Shown piece by piece: positions 1 to 12,300 of a stretch of 64,000 bases of DNA. The position numbers were made by a program, and so were the translations under genes. Below the pieces are notes generated by a model, which saw only the letters and a program-made list of their open reading frames with translations, ran no database searches and was not told where the DNA came from. Position 1 is the stretch's first letter; every line of letters begins with the position of its first letter. The DNA is from Climacium dendroides (taxonomy: Eukaryota > Streptophyta > Bryopsida > Hypnales > Climaciaceae): the NCBI GenBank assembly GCA_950106755.1, contig OX467090.1, forward strand, positions 10,043,489-10,107,488, given 5' to 3'.

Positions 1-147
1 GCCGTAAAAGGCAAAGAAAAGACGGACTCCGTGTTGCGGACCGAAGAGGAGAGAGACGGGAGTTGCATGGATATCTGTCTGCAAGGGAAACTCCCTCCCC
101 TGCAACTCGGTGACAGCACCAGCGAAGAAAAAGCTCTGTTGGGCTAA
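1..147 (+). CDS. 3' end of an unidentified protein-coding gene (partial)
   Basis: The frame starting at base 1 is open for 48 codons and ends at a TAA at 145-147. Its base composition is clearly more GC-rich than the DNA that follows, as in the real exons elsewhere in the window. The readable tail is hydrophilic, with acidic and basic clusters, and ends in ...STSEEKALLG. It looks like the C-terminus of a larger protein whose body lies left of the window, or the last exon of one. No family is recognisable from so short a tail. A short inverted repeat (about 12 bp, near 78-89 and 168-179) spans the stop codon. Moderate to low confidence, resting only on frame openness and composition. Confidence 0.4.
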   Translation, partial: AVKGKEKTDSVLRTEEERDGSCMDICLQGKLPPLQLGDSTSEEKALLG

Positions 148-436
148 GTTAGACCAGTGAGACCCTCCCTTGCAGACAAGGAAGCCCTTTGGGTTCCGTG
201 TCTGTAATGGTACAAGATTTCTGGGCTGAAATGTTAACCGTGTGTAGATAAGGGATGCGATTGGGGGAATACTTACTGCAGAGTTGGAGTTGGTGTAATT
301 ATTTTCCTTCTCAGCAAGAGAGAGTTGTTGCTTCTGAAGGAGAGGCTTTGGCAGCCTTGAAGTTTGAGTAGCTACTTTACTTGAAAACCAAACCCTATTT
401 AACAAAGATAGAGCCTCTCATAGTATAGTTGCTTGT
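148..436. other. Flank downstream of the partial gene
   Basis: About 290 bases of moderate GC with no open frame of note. It is most easily read as the 3' untranslated region and flank of the gene ending at 147. No polyadenylation signal could be assigned with confidence. Confidence 0.3.
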
Positions 437-640
437 TTAACACGTAAACAACGCTGAGGACAATTTCATGGCAAAGAATCTCTCCATGCAGAACAAAAAT
501 GCAACTATTCATCCTTTAGATTTTTTTTTTTGGTGAAAAAGGGAGGGTCTTCTACAGTAGTTTGACTTCCAATGAGTGGTTTACCATTTTTTTAAGCCAA
601 CAATTTATACTCTGTATACATCTTGTTCTTAAAGGGTTAA
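437..640. mobile_element. TTAA-flanked small inverted-repeat element, copy 1
   Basis: TTAA occurs at 437-440 and 637-640 and bounds a 196-bp segment (441-636). The interior is a reverse-orientation relative of the element at 56573-56793. Both carry the same landmark words: 'caaagaatctctccatgca', 'gcaactattcatcc' and 'ttttttaagccaacaatt'. The left terminus has decayed, while the right ends in AAAGGG-TTAA like its relatives. There is no coding capacity, so this is a non-autonomous (MITE-like) copy. Assignment to a piggyBac-like group rests only on the TTAA target and CCC/GGG ends. Confidence 0.6.
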
Positions 641-677
641 TAAGGTATGCTTACCGTTCAAAAAGAGGTTTAGAAGT

Positions 678-843
678 GCCAAAGCCCAATGTCAAAGTTG
701 GATGTCCGCAACCCATATGTAGAATCTATATGGGCCTTTGGCAAGAAGTATAACATTCTGCCAAAGCCCAATGTCAAAGTTGGATGTCCGCAACCCATAT
801 GTGGAATCTATATGGGCCTTTGGCAAGAAGTATAACATTCTTG
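678..843. repeat. Two-copy 82-bp tandem repeat with internal inverted ends
   Basis: The block beginning GCCAAAGCCCAATG at 678 recurs almost unchanged at 760, giving a period of 82 bp. Each unit starts with GCCAAAGCCC and has the reverse complement GGGCCTTTGGC about 70 bp later, so each unit could fold as a hairpin. The copies differ by about one base (tgtagaat against tgtggaat), so the duplication is recent. Confidence 0.85.
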
Positions 844-1354
844 ACCAGCCCATCATTGTAAGGGTCTCTTTGCCTTCCTTGGTATGGGGTCTCCATACTT
901 AATGATCAAATGAGGTGTCAAGATGTAATTCATCTTAACTTTAAACCCTCCAAGGTAAACATGCAAGAATTGTACTATTTTTACATGTAACTAAGGTGGG
1001 ATTCAAAACCCTATGGCTAAGAATGTAATGAGCTTTGATATTGTAGCTTGGTATTCTCAAACCTAACATGTATCTAAAAACGTGCATTAAGATATCTAAG
1101 TTATAAAAATAAATATTAGTCGGAGAATGTTTGGCACAAGGACATTTAATTGAAAGGCACAATTTTAGCTATTGGTAACAATATCCAAATGTCATTCTTA
1201 GAATTCATCTAAGTTTAGCTACAATTTGACTATGTTTGGAAAATAAATTAGACCTAATTGATACAAATCCATAATTATCAGTGAAATTTTTTTGGTGGCA
1301 ATCCTAAATTGTAGTATGAAGTTGCAATAGCAATGTGTAAGTTCTTTAGTATTA

Positions 1355-2164
1355 CACTAGCGGTTGGCGCTTGCTATGCTACGCTTTACCAGTAGAATTT
1401 CATTAGATTTTTTATGTATTAGATAGAATGCACAACAAGAATTTCAATAAATATTCAGATAAAAATTACTAATATCTTCATATAATTTTTTTTATAAATA
1501 AGCATATACTGAAATAAACAATAGAAATTTAATGAATGATGAATGAAATACATGCAATGATGAATACGGTAAAAGATACTCATACACTAGAATGCATTTA
1601 GAAATTTGACTCAATTGTTACAAACAATGGCAACCCAAATAGAAGAATTTAAAGGAAAAGCTTGTAAATCTCAAAAGCTTCGTAAACAATTTAATTGTTG
1701 TGAAATCCAAAATTGGTTCAATCTATTAAATATCTCAAATCATTTGGTAGTAGCAATAGAAAATTGAAATCAAAAGCTCAAAGCTCACAAAAGCCCAAAA
1801 TTTATAGAAATGCAAAAGAAGTATAAAGCCAAGAAAAGCAATGGATTTGCTACCTTTATAATATCACCATATTGATCCTCTTTAATATCACCTCAATTGC
1901 AACGACTATATTATTTCTATAATATCACCCTTTGTAAAAAGTGATATTACAGAGGTGATTGTGAACTGCTACTCTATTTCAATAATATCACATTGTGTAA
2001 AAATATGATTTCTATGTATGCATGATTGGATGTATTTTTATAAAATAATTAAAATAATTATTTTAAAGACTTATCAAAATCATTATCATGCATTCTATTC
2101 AAATATACCAAATTTTTATTAATATGTGATACAATGAATGTGTAGCATAGCAAGTACGAGCCCC
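1355..2164. mobile_element. Candidate non-autonomous DNA transposon with 8-bp direct repeats
   Basis: TAGTATTA occurs at 1347-1354 and again at 2165-2172, an exact 8-bp direct repeat. Just inside, CTTGCTATGCTAC near 1370 is the inverse of GTAGCATAGCAAG near 2142, so the ends form a terminal inverted repeat with a few unmatched bases. An 8-bp target duplication is typical of hAT elements. The interior is very AT-rich and non-coding. The outermost bases of the two ends do not match exactly, so the boundaries are uncertain by about 5 bp. Confidence 0.55.
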
Positions 2165-2223
2165 TAGTATTAATGGTAGCATTTGTGATATTACAGAGGG
2201 AGTTATGATTTTAGTAGTATGAT

Positions 2224-3641
2224 AGTGTGCCCTGTATTTTTTCCACAGTCAAAATAAAAGTAAAAATAATTTTCTAATTTTTTAGGACCAAAAACAACTT
2301 GAAAATGCATAACTTTCTCACTGTGAGTCGAAATGCCACGAAACAAAGCCCATGCACCCCTCCACGCTGAGAGCTTTTTGATGGTACCAAGATTGTGACC
2401 AAAATATAAGAAAAAGTAATTTTCTAATTTTTTAGAACCAAAAATAACTCAAAAATGCATAACTTTCACACTGTACGTCTAAACGCCACGAAACCAAGCT
2501 GGTGCACCCCTCCTCACCAAGGGCTTTCCGACGGTACCAAGCATGTGACCGAGGGACACATGGTCTGGAAGATCTCAACATGACAAACAAAACAAAACAA
2601 ACATTCTAATTTAATAGTATTATTACATTAGACCCAATATTTCTTTATATATGGCCAATTGTCAAACTAATATCACTTTGCATCCAACTAATCAAATTCA
2701 TATCAAATCGTAAATCAATTTCTTTATTTGGAGCAATACAATATACAAGAGAACTGGTCACATTTGACTACATTAGGAGTGCCACACAATGATTTTCTTG
2801 TAGGTTGTATTGTCCCCTAAAAAGACTATTATTTATAGAAGGATGCAACCCTATCATGCACAATAATCAACAAAATTTTAGACTTTGGGATGAATAGGTT
2901 CATTCTATATTTATTAGATTTTTTTGAAAGTGGTTTTCCAAAGCTATATCACCTCCCCAAAACTATCATGAATCATACAATTGACCCTTAAACGCTAATA
3001 AGGGCGTTTTTTTGTCTTGATGGATGATAAAGAATCCTTCTAATAAGACAAAAGTGCAACTATTCATTTTCAAAATTTTGTTCTAAAAGGGATAGGTCTT
3101 CTACAATAGTTTGCTTACCAATGAGTATTTTTGCAATTTTTTGTTTATCTTTTAAGGGTTTGTCCTTTAAGGGTTAATCATAGAAGGAGCCAATCATTTC
3201 TTCAATACTCATGTAATACTTGGTGATATCTCTTCTATTAAGACAAGTGTTTTGTTTTGTTTTGTTTGTTTTGTTTGTCACGTTGAGATCTCCCGGATCG
3301 TGCGTCCCCTGGTCGCATGCTTGGTACCGTCGGAAAGCCCTCAGCGAGGAGGGGTGCACCGGCTTGGTTCCGTGGCCTTCGGACCTACGGTGTGAAAGTT
3401 GTGCATTTTCGAGTTATTTTTTGTTCTAGAAAATTAAAAAATTACTTTTTCTTACATTTTGGTCACAATTTTGGTACCATCGGAAAGCTCTCGGCGAGGA
3501 GGGGTGCACAAGCTTGGTTTTGTGGCATTCCGACTCATGGTGAAAAAGTTATGGATTTTTGAGTTGTTTTTGGTTCTAAAAAAATTTAAAAAAATTACTT
3601 TTACTTTTGTTTTGATTGTGGCAACGCTACAGGGCACTCTA
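2224..3641. mobile_element. Foldback element with ~380-bp inverted arms
   Basis: The left arm (about 2224-2610) is the reverse complement of the right arm (about 3240-3641) with modest divergence. The tips are AGTGTGCCCTGTA at 2224 and TACAGGGCACTCT at 3629-3641. Each arm carries two diverged copies of a unit of about 160 bp, recognisable by 'aacttt', 'gccacgaaaccaag', 'gtgcacccctcc' and 'gacggtaccaag'. The arms end inwardly in an AAAAC-rich tract (near 2585-2605) and its GTTTT-rich complement (near 3245-3280). The spacer holds a TTAA element at 2985-3173. Apparent open frames here are mirror images of one another and not genes. No clear target duplication was found. Confidence 0.75.
2985..3173. 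mobile_element. TTAA-family element, copy 2, nested in the foldback element
   Basis: This 189-bp segment begins CCCTTAAACGC and ends TTTAAGGG. TTGA lies on the left (2981-2984, a one-base decay of TTAA) and TTAA on the right (3174-3177). The interior shares words with copies 1 and 56573-56793 ('gcaactattcat', 'ataggtcttctaca', 'ttgcttaccaatgagt'). It lies between the arms of the element spanning 2224-3641, so it inserted into that element or was captured by it. Confidence 0.6.
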
Positions 3642-4205
3642 GTCTATATGAAAACTAGGTGATACCTAGGTAAAATTTGGCTAGTGGTCAAAATACAACA
3701 ATAATTTGGATATTTCATCCCCAAAATAAAAATTCTCATTTATAAAAAATAGCCATTATTTTTTAATAATTATGCATAAAAAACACATTAGAAGGATCTA
3801 GCCTCATCACCCACTATAGTCAATAAAATCTTATACTCTTTGAGTGAATAGGGTAATTCTTTATTCATTCAATTTTTTTGAAAGTCATTGACTACACATT
3901 CAAGTTTCCTTGCAAGTCGTTCCCCCTTTCCTCGCAAGTCATTCATCGATTGCTTGAAAGACATTCATTCGACACTTTCAGTACCCAACATCCTTGCAGG
4001 GTTAATTGTAAGAAAACATTGAAGACAACCTCTTTCCCATGAAACTCACATCACCCAGCATTTCATATTTTCTCAACATACAGTACAGTAGCGAGTTCTC
4101 CAATTGACCCACAATGAATTCTTGTAATAGGTTCACATGTGATGAAAACTTGTCGTGGACTTTACACTCATTGCCTTGGTTCACTACTTCACAGACTGAA
4201 ACGGT
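3642..4205. other. AT-rich intergenic, no gene seen
   Basis: AT-rich DNA with no convincing coding frame. It lies downstream of DRE2, which is on the minus strand. Confidence 0.4.
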
Positions 4206-4392
4206 AAAAACAGTGATTCAACAAAATAACAGTACAAAAGAATTGAAGCTAGGTGCTTTATTAGAATCATAAAAACAGTGATTCAACAAAATAACAACTG
4301 AAGTTAGGTGCTTTATTAGAATCATAAAAACAGTGATTCAACAAAATAACAGTACAAAAGAATTGAAGTTAGATGCTTTATTAGAATCGTAA
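4204..4392. repeat. Three-copy tandem repeat of ~55-66 bp
   Basis: The unit 'aaaaacagtgattcaacaaaataac' followed by 'ttgaag..aggtgctttattagaatc' occurs three times in a row (near 4205, 4270 and 4326). The middle copy lacks an internal stretch of about 11 bp. It lies in the 3' flank of DRE2. Confidence 0.85.
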
Positions 4393-4764
4393 GATTATAC
4401 ACTGTCATTCCGCGTGCAACCTGTTCCTATTCAATGAAGATCAATGACTCCCACAGCTAAGATATATCAACATGAACCCTTCTGCCAGCATGCCATACCA
4501 TTATCACTCAGTAGTGTGTGTGGGCCAAGATAATCCTAAACATGAAGCAACTGTTTTTACCGTTTAAGTGAGGTCCATGTCTGCAGGTAAAAATGAGGTA
4601 ACTTATCAAATGTAACAGCATCATGAGAATCTGACAATGGTCAAACCTCCAGGTTCAAAAATCGCCGCCAAAGGCAAAATTAAGGGCTTCTGTTTCTCCA
4701 TGACTGATTCAAGCCTAACCTAACCTTGCTTCACTACACTCGTCGCAACTTGGAATAATTTCGC

Positions 4765-7756
4765 TTACGCATCAGCCACCAAGAGTGAACCCCCAAGTGT
4801 AATCTGCACATGAGGAAAAGATAAGAAATCAGAAAAATTCAGTCTACTACGAAGTGCCTAAGTGGTCAAAAGTGACAGATTTCATAATCGTAGAAAGCAA
4901 AATGAATCAGTAGGAAGGTAGCAAAATATATCCATAGAAAATGTTTTTGAAAGTCTCTATTATACGTGATGAGATCCAAGCTCATTTTTTTTTAATTTAG
5001 TTCAAACACTAATGGGTAAATTCAAATATTTGGTAGCAAAATATATCAGTAGTGAAAAAACCATGCCAATTTTTGGTCAGATACTATGTGTTGTGAAATA
5101 GACTAGAATTAAAAAGAAGCTTCTACAGTGGGTTTTCTAATTCTGGTTCAGGTTGACCAGAATGCAAATCATTATTTTCTTTCCAATTCAACAAAAGAAA
5201 ATGAATAAATCACCTTCTCTCCAAGCTTGAAAGTAGGCAAGCCCCTGTAAGGACATCCAGAACAACGGAATGCATCGCCTAGTCCACACTGCAAACACCC
5301 ACACAAGATGATGAGATCCAAAAGTTCACTACCGGTATTCCAGTGCTAAAAATGGCAAATTCATGTGAGCCTGTACATGGATCTGAACCTCACAGAGTAA
5401 ACATGATACTAAATAACTTGAATCCAAAGATTGAAGATTCGTAAATCTAGCGACATTTAATAAAGTGAATTTATTTCTTTCATTAAAATTATCCTAAAAT
5501 CCCATGTCAGTTTTTAACAATTCACACGGCCACAATATTATTCCCAAGCAACTTAAGAGAGTTTAAAGCATTGGAAGAATCAGAGTGTAATGCAATGCAG
5601 GCAGAGCTCGTCAGGCACTTACGCTTCCACAGGAGGACTTGGGATTGTTGATTTGTGCAACTGTAAGTTTAGTCTCCTCTTCCTTTGCCTCAAGCTCTGC
5701 ACGCCCGCACGAGCAGTTTTTGCAAGCCTTTTTGGTTGGAGCACAGCTCTCGGCCTCTGAGACACACACGCCTTCCATCAGCAAATCGTTTAAAGTGTAA
5801 TTGACCCAGGTCCTTCCTATCTAAGGAAATCCATGACACTTGAGATTGAACATATCGAAGGAACAAGCTCGAAGTAACAAGAAATCTTATACCTTGATTG
5901 ATGCCAAAATCATTTTTTAATTCCGTTAACCTACTTTGTTCAACGTTAACTAGTCTAAGTGTTTACATGGCTATGAGTCCCATTCTGAAATTATTCAGAA
6001 AACAAGGTTTCAAGCTACCTCTTTTGAAGTGGACTGGACGCTTCAAAAGCGTCACTAGGTGTCATAAAAGCAATTTATTTTATCTCACCCTAGTTGCACA
6101 TGACGTTGTTTCAGATTTTAAAATATTTATCTCAACTTTGTTCCGTCGACCTGTGCAATCTAAAGTAGCCTAGTACAGAAGTCAGTGCAAAGTGGGAAAA
6201 GGACAAGAGGGCATGTGGCCGGCACACAGTTCTACTCGGACAGAATACGTACTGGGAACCTCAGGAGCCTTCAAATCTTCCTCCGTAAGGAGGTCGTCCT
6301 CATTAATAAGGTCCTCGTCGTCGTTCTTAAAATCACTAGAAAAATCTAATTTCATTGTTGGCTTGCTAATTGGCAGAACATCGTCTGTCACATCCCCAAG
6401 GGAGAGTTTCACAGCACGCCCAACTGGTCTGGCGCTTCCTGCTCAAGCAGACAGTTTTCACTTGGTCAGCTTTCACAACATCAGAAAAAAGTCGGTCAAT
6501 AGCAATTTATCATCTATTACAATTACTCCATACCAAGTTCATCAACTACACCAAAATGTGCAATTGCCAACGCATAATCACGCTTTGGGGTACAAAAAAG
6601 AGGGGAACGAATGTTATTGCCCAGATTGACAGAAGTTTATTTTCAAAAGTGCCCACACAACCTATAGCCTCGCTAAATGAAGTGATCAGAGCAACTCAAA
6701 GGAGTAGGAGCTTACCGTTCTGGCTAGAGATCTTCTTCTTAATCTGAAATACAGATGTCGAGTCCCAAGAAGGCTTCTTAACTTTCAACTGAAAATCCAG
6801 GAAAATACACACATCAATAATCCGCATCACTAATTATATCCAAACTATACCATCAAATTCACCCAAGTCACAATTTTCCGAAAAAAACAAAAGCACACGC
6901 TTTCATAAGATCTACAAACTCTGATATACCAAACGTTTTCTGTCAGAACATGCTGTTTGATCTACAATAGCTGAAACCTGATCCACAGCACAAAAAAGCT
7001 AAATAATGAGCATCTTACCGCAACCAGATTCAAGGCGACAGAGCTTGTCGTACAAGCTCTAGCGATTTCTACTCCTGGCACGGACTCAATAGCTTCAGCA
7101 TTCACGAAGCCGGCAAGCAATAAGTTCCGCTCCAATGCAGCTTTCGATTGCGCACTAGAGCACTGCAAACATTCGTATTCCAGTCAGACGGTACCAAAAG
7201 ACACTTTTCCCTCGATTGCAATAAACATCATCCTTATTAAGGAGACAAGGCATTATACAAGGTATACCGCAGAGCACTAAAAAATTTGTAAAACGACCCT
7301 GCATTTCAAAAATCCAAGGATAGAAACTACCTTCAGTGACAGAAATTACCTTAAGTTCTTGGGCGTCAGCAAGAAGAGGCTCTTGCGCCAAAAAGTTACC
7401 ACCAGGCTTGAGCACTCGGGCAGACTCTTTTAGAAAGTCCGAGGAGTGACGACCTGGTGTTTGCATCAAAGAGATCACAGAGTCGAAAGTTGATGTAGGA
7501 GATTCAAGATTGCCCCCTGAATTGACACACAACGATTGCAGAAGAGTATCAGTCCATGTTAAACCCAATCTGGAACTACCACACCTGACAATGCCAGCAT
7601 TGACAGACGAACACCAGATTTATGCTTACCACCTGCTTGAAAGTTGGTCAAGATTTGCACTTCGGCTCCCTCATAAGTCTTGTTGACCCACTGTTCCGCC
7701 GTTTCTGGAAGAGTGGCCACATCAGTCACCAACAGAACTGCAGCCTTTGTGGCCAT
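4765..7756 (-). CDS. DRE2: Anamorsin / DRE2 / CIAPIN1, cytosolic Fe-S cluster assembly protein
   Basis: DRE2 passes electrons from the diflavin reductase TAH18/ATR3 into the early cytosolic Fe-S assembly machinery. Eight coding exons can be joined on the minus strand: 7756-7630, 7516-7350, 7162-7019, 6788-6716, 6438-6253, 5756-5623, 5288-5214 and 4803-4765. All junctions are GT-AG and phase-compatible. They give 945 nt, or 314 aa, close to the family's usual length. The N-terminal part is the degenerate SAM-methyltransferase-like fold (...[15 protein letters not shown]). A linker with KKPSW and an acidic stretch ([15 protein letters not shown]) follows. The C-terminal CIAPIN1 domain has both cluster motifs: C-x6-C-x2-C-x-C ([13 protein letters not shown]) and the twin Cx2C motif ([15 protein letters not shown]). 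The start MATKAAVLL fits the family; the frame is open a little upstream, up to an AG that may be a 5' UTR acceptor. The family call is very secure; the exact start is less so. Confidence 0.95.
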
Positions 7757-9330
7757 CGCTTGTAGCTGCAGAGCCCGGTGACCTCTACCTTCGGCGACTG
7801 AATTCGAAATGGGAACCTGAAAAAAGTAAGTAAGGGGAGTCAAGCACTACAGCACTAAGCAGCAGCAAACACGTTTCCAGTTACACTCTGATAGCTAAAG
7901 ACGACAGGAGAGCACTTCTGTGCATTCACATAAAACCCTCTAGCAGCTTGTTTGGCACCTGACTTTACACCGAGCACAGTCTGCTTCACAAGGAAAGTAA
8001 GTTGGCCACTCATAGAACAATGCAAACCAGAAAACCTGTCGCCGGATAGAACAAAGGGATAATGTACGTAAAGATAACGCCGAATCTGGTATATGTTCCT
8101 GGATGCCAGAACCTCGCACAGAGACCACTAGAAACGTAATGCAAGTCCAGGGAAGCACTAAACTAACTACCACGAGGGCCAACGACGTTGACGCAAGCAT
8201 GTCCATTACGAAGACATCAAATGACACAAAACTTCGTACAATCTCTACTTTCCAAAAGAACCTACCAGTCTACTACCGCCCCCTAAACCTTCAATAAAAT
8301 CGAATTGGGTTACGAAACACCACACGAAGTGCTGGAGTAAAGAGTTCAATAAAAAGAAGTGCAAACCCCAAAGCTGGAGTGATGAAACCCAAGGTCACAC
8401 ACACCTTTACGAATTCAAAACTCCACATGCAACTGCAGTCTCTTACTCTCGCCTCTCCTCACAATCTAACACTCCTCTTCAACAAAGAAAACTGTGACAA
8501 CACTCTGGCTGAGACAGAAGGGACGCAAGCAAGAAGAGAAATCCAAACGACAGGTATTCACCAAGCCTCGCCACAGAGACGACTAACATTTTATTACTCA
8601 ATCCCAACACACTCCAACACACAAACCCTAGAACCCAAACCCAACAAAATCCGGAATACAGAACCTATGAGAACAATCGCAAGACGCAGCAAACTGACAG
8701 TGAAGAAGGATTTGTTGCGACATGCACACACGGGTTGCGCATGGCGTTGAGAGAGCAGGGGTTTAATGCAAACGACCAGATGACCCCGCAACTATTCACC
8801 AAACCACGTGTTGTGACGAAACTAGATCCAAAGCGCACTGAAAAAATATAGCGCAACGGTGGCGAGCCACACAGTGACAAAACCAAAGTGAAAAAAACAC
8901 CGATTATGTTAAGAACTCAGGCTTTACAAAGCAACGCACACTACACCCTTCTCAAATCTCAACTTCACCTCAGTTACAAACCTTGTATCCCAAACATCCA
9001 AACCGTAAGGACAGAAAGACGGTATTAGCAAGAAAACGAAAGATTAACACCCTGAAGTTGAGTAACCCCATGAAGCGGCGACATGTAACAACACCATACT
9101 TACCCTTGCTAGATACGCAAAAGCTAAGCGAAAAAAATCTGTTCACATACAAATCAATCAAACAGGCGCTAATCTGCAAACAAACTCGCTCTCCAGGGAC
9201 TGTAACCAAATGAATCCCAATCTGAGCATAAGTAGGGCTGCTGTCCTAGCCGAGCCTGCGCCTGCCTGTGCGGCCCTACTGTAAATAAAAGCTGTGTACT
9301 GATGAATCTCCACGTTTTACACAGCAGCAA
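7757..9330 (-). promoter_or_regulatory. DRE2 upstream region (leader and promoter), no coding sequence
   Basis: This stretch is clearly less AT-rich than the intergenic DNA farther out but has no protein-like frame on either strand. It sits upstream of the DRE2 start codon and probably holds 5' leader sequence, possibly with an intron, plus promoter. A telo-box-like AAACCCTAG lies at 8623-8631. That motif is frequent near start sites of plant housekeeping genes. No TATA box or start site can be fixed. Confidence 0.35.
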
Positions 9331-12300
9331 AGTGTTGTGAGGGAGGTAACTAAACTTGTGATTAGTGGTGAGCAGGGCAGGATGTGAACTGCGCTGGAAG
9401 CAACCCAAGAAACTGACAAAATTTCACAAAATTTCGCAAAATTCGTAAGACGTCTTATTATGTTACTGCTGATTTGTAAAGAGGTGGGTGCGAGTCGTCG
9501 AGCGGCAATTTGGACCTGAGCCCAGATTTCCACACGATGATTCACTGGCGGGCGTCGAGAGGGCTTCGAGGACACGAACCGCCGCCCTAAGCCGCGCCGC
9601 CCCTTGCCGTGGCGGTGCGTCCTCCGCGGCTGTTCGCTTCCGTGTTCCCTACGTTCTCTATGGGGGTGCCCTGTTCGTTCCTTGGATACAGGCGGACTTT
9701 GACGAATCGTTTGTCAGTCGTTTGTCTGGGATTGAATAGCCAGGCAGGTTGCAATATTAATTGCTTTTCCATTTGCCCATTATTCTATTATGAAAATCTA
9801 CATCCAATGTTTTTCATCCATTTCAGTATTTTAATAACTTTTATAATTTAATTTTTCCTCATTAAAACTCTTCAATCTATTGAAGTAAATGCAAATTGTG
9901 TCATGATTTCATCCATCATGGTTTTTGTTTTTGTTTTCATTTACACCATTTCTCATGCATTTATTCATGTGGCTAAATATGATTGACATTCAAACAATTT
10001 CACAATGATATCTTCTAAATTCATGAAACATTTTTAGTGTTGTTGCATTACAATGGATTTTCTTTTAGTTTGTTGAATTTGTCCTTTGAACACAAACTAT
10101 GGCACAATCTCGTACATCAAATATGATTTCTAGATTTGAGTATTTTAATCTTGTCTACAGTTGCATTTACATTGTACAACTCATCAATTAGGATTTGGTT
10201 GGAGGCAAGGTTCAACTAATCCACCCTACCCCGTCCTTTTTCTAATTTTTTGGATGAAAGTCTAGCTTTTAATTTTTTAATTCTAAAAAACTTAAAATAA
10301 TTTCATTTTTTATTTTGCTTAAATATCATTGATTCAATGTTCTTTTTGTTTAGTTTCTCCACTGTCTACAATCAATGAACTACTATTGTTGTTAACTTGG
10401 AATAGAATTTCATGGTCAAACCATTATTGTTTTGATTTGAAAACAATATTATTGGTTACACTATATGACCTACAGATTGAGGGCAATGAAGGACATGTTT
10501 TGGATTTAATCCCTAAAGGAACAGGGGTGTTTTCTAAGTGAAATTGTCAAAAAAATCCATTTTTAGTGCATTGTATAAAATTGAAAATGAAAATCTTTTC
10601 TTGAACTTCAACAATACAAAAATTTAGTAGAATAATATGAGATTGGGTTGGAAAAGTTTCAGTCCATTCGACCATTTAGATTAAAAATTTATAACATTCG
10701 AAGTGAAAAAAAATCCTTTTTTTCATTCCTGTAAAAAATGGATTAGGAGACTTCAAGCCCTCTTGAAGAAAAATTTCTGGTTTTGGCGAATTTGAATCTC
10801 TTTACCATCAAATTCTAAATCTTATGAAGTAGACTCAAGAAAAATTTGAGGAGCAAATATGGAGTTTAGCTTACTCTAAACTTCCTCCCATGCAAGGAAA
10901 TTAAATGAATTGGCAATACATTAGTCATTTTTTTAATGATTCCTTGTGCAACAAGGATATTTTTTTATTTGAAATTCAAATGTCAAATGTTAAAGACAAA
11001 TATTTGGAATATGTGGGACAATTTTACAAAACTTTGACTTCATCAATTGCAAGATAATAGGGCTTAAAGTTATAGTAATTTTTTTTCAAAACTGCCCTAC
11101 TATAGCTAACAAAGTTTGATTCTTTTTAGAATGTGATTAGAAAATTTTATATTTTAATTTATTTTTATGACTTTATGTCATATTTTGTTAGTTACATACA
11201 TGCCAAATTTAAAAAATTAATGAGATTTTTAACAAAAAATGACCCAAAGATGGGTAGTACAACTTTTGATCTAAGCATCTAGTAATTGGAATTTTTTAAT
11301 TTTCATAAAGGGAGGTGAATGTTCCCATCTTGTATCAAAATTTTATGAACACGTGACCAAAATTGACTCTCTAAAAACCTACCCAAGATTCCTCATGTAC
11401 ACTGAAGAGACACTTGGTCCTTTAGGAGTTAAAAATAATATTTGATAGACACTTGCAATGCCAATTTTTGACTCTATAGTTGAAATCTTTTTCATAGATG
11501 CACACAAGAATCAAATGTAAGCCAAATTCAATAGATTTTGGATAAGTAGATACATAATTATGTCCAATGTAGTAGTTAAGCTTTTGTTCTTATACTCAAA
11601 CAATTACATTTTATACAACAAAAAAATGCTTTATATTTAAATGATTATTCTTGACTCTACAAAAGTCTACCTAGAAAAAAATGCAAAAGACTAGAACAAA
11701 CTTTATGTCTTAACAAAGAATCAATATTCCAATGTATGTTTTTGAAGGTATTAATAGCAGTAAAGTTATAAGTGGAGTTGTTAAACTTAATTTATTTTTA
11801 TTGAATCTTATTGGCAAGTGAACATAGATTCATTCTAATGCACTTTAGTATATAATTACATTCTTTTCAATATTGTAATCAACAAGTTACAAATTTTCAA
11901 AAATTCTATATCTAAAAGAGCACCAATAATCAATATATGCTCCCAATCACATATTATCACACACTCTCACATTTTGCTTTTATAAACATTTTTTGTAATC
12001 AACATCTAGGTTGCATTATCACTTATTGATTTAAAATACAAATGTTCTTCCTTTGCAATGAAATCCATTTCAATTGTTTCCAAACAAAATAAAATATATA
12101 AATGTTCCAAATTGAACAATAATGATTGTAGGTGTGTATACCTTATCACTTTAGATTTTAGAGATCTCCATTCCAAATTTATAAAAAAAATACCTGTGAT
12201 CTAGAGCAATGTTTTTTTCTAAAGTAAAACGTCGATTTACTACACTTATTTAAAAACAAGACAAGATCCATTGCCAATTACTACATAGTCACTACATGAT

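Noticed and set aside
5898..6173. 91-codon plus-strand frame within the DRE2 gene
   Set aside because: It lies in the intron between DRE2 exons 5 and 6 and is antisense to the gene.
8379..8750. 123-codon frame upstream of DRE2
   Set aside because: Thr/Asn/Arg-rich peptide without domain features, in the presumed promoter and leader. Overlapping frames exist on the other strand.
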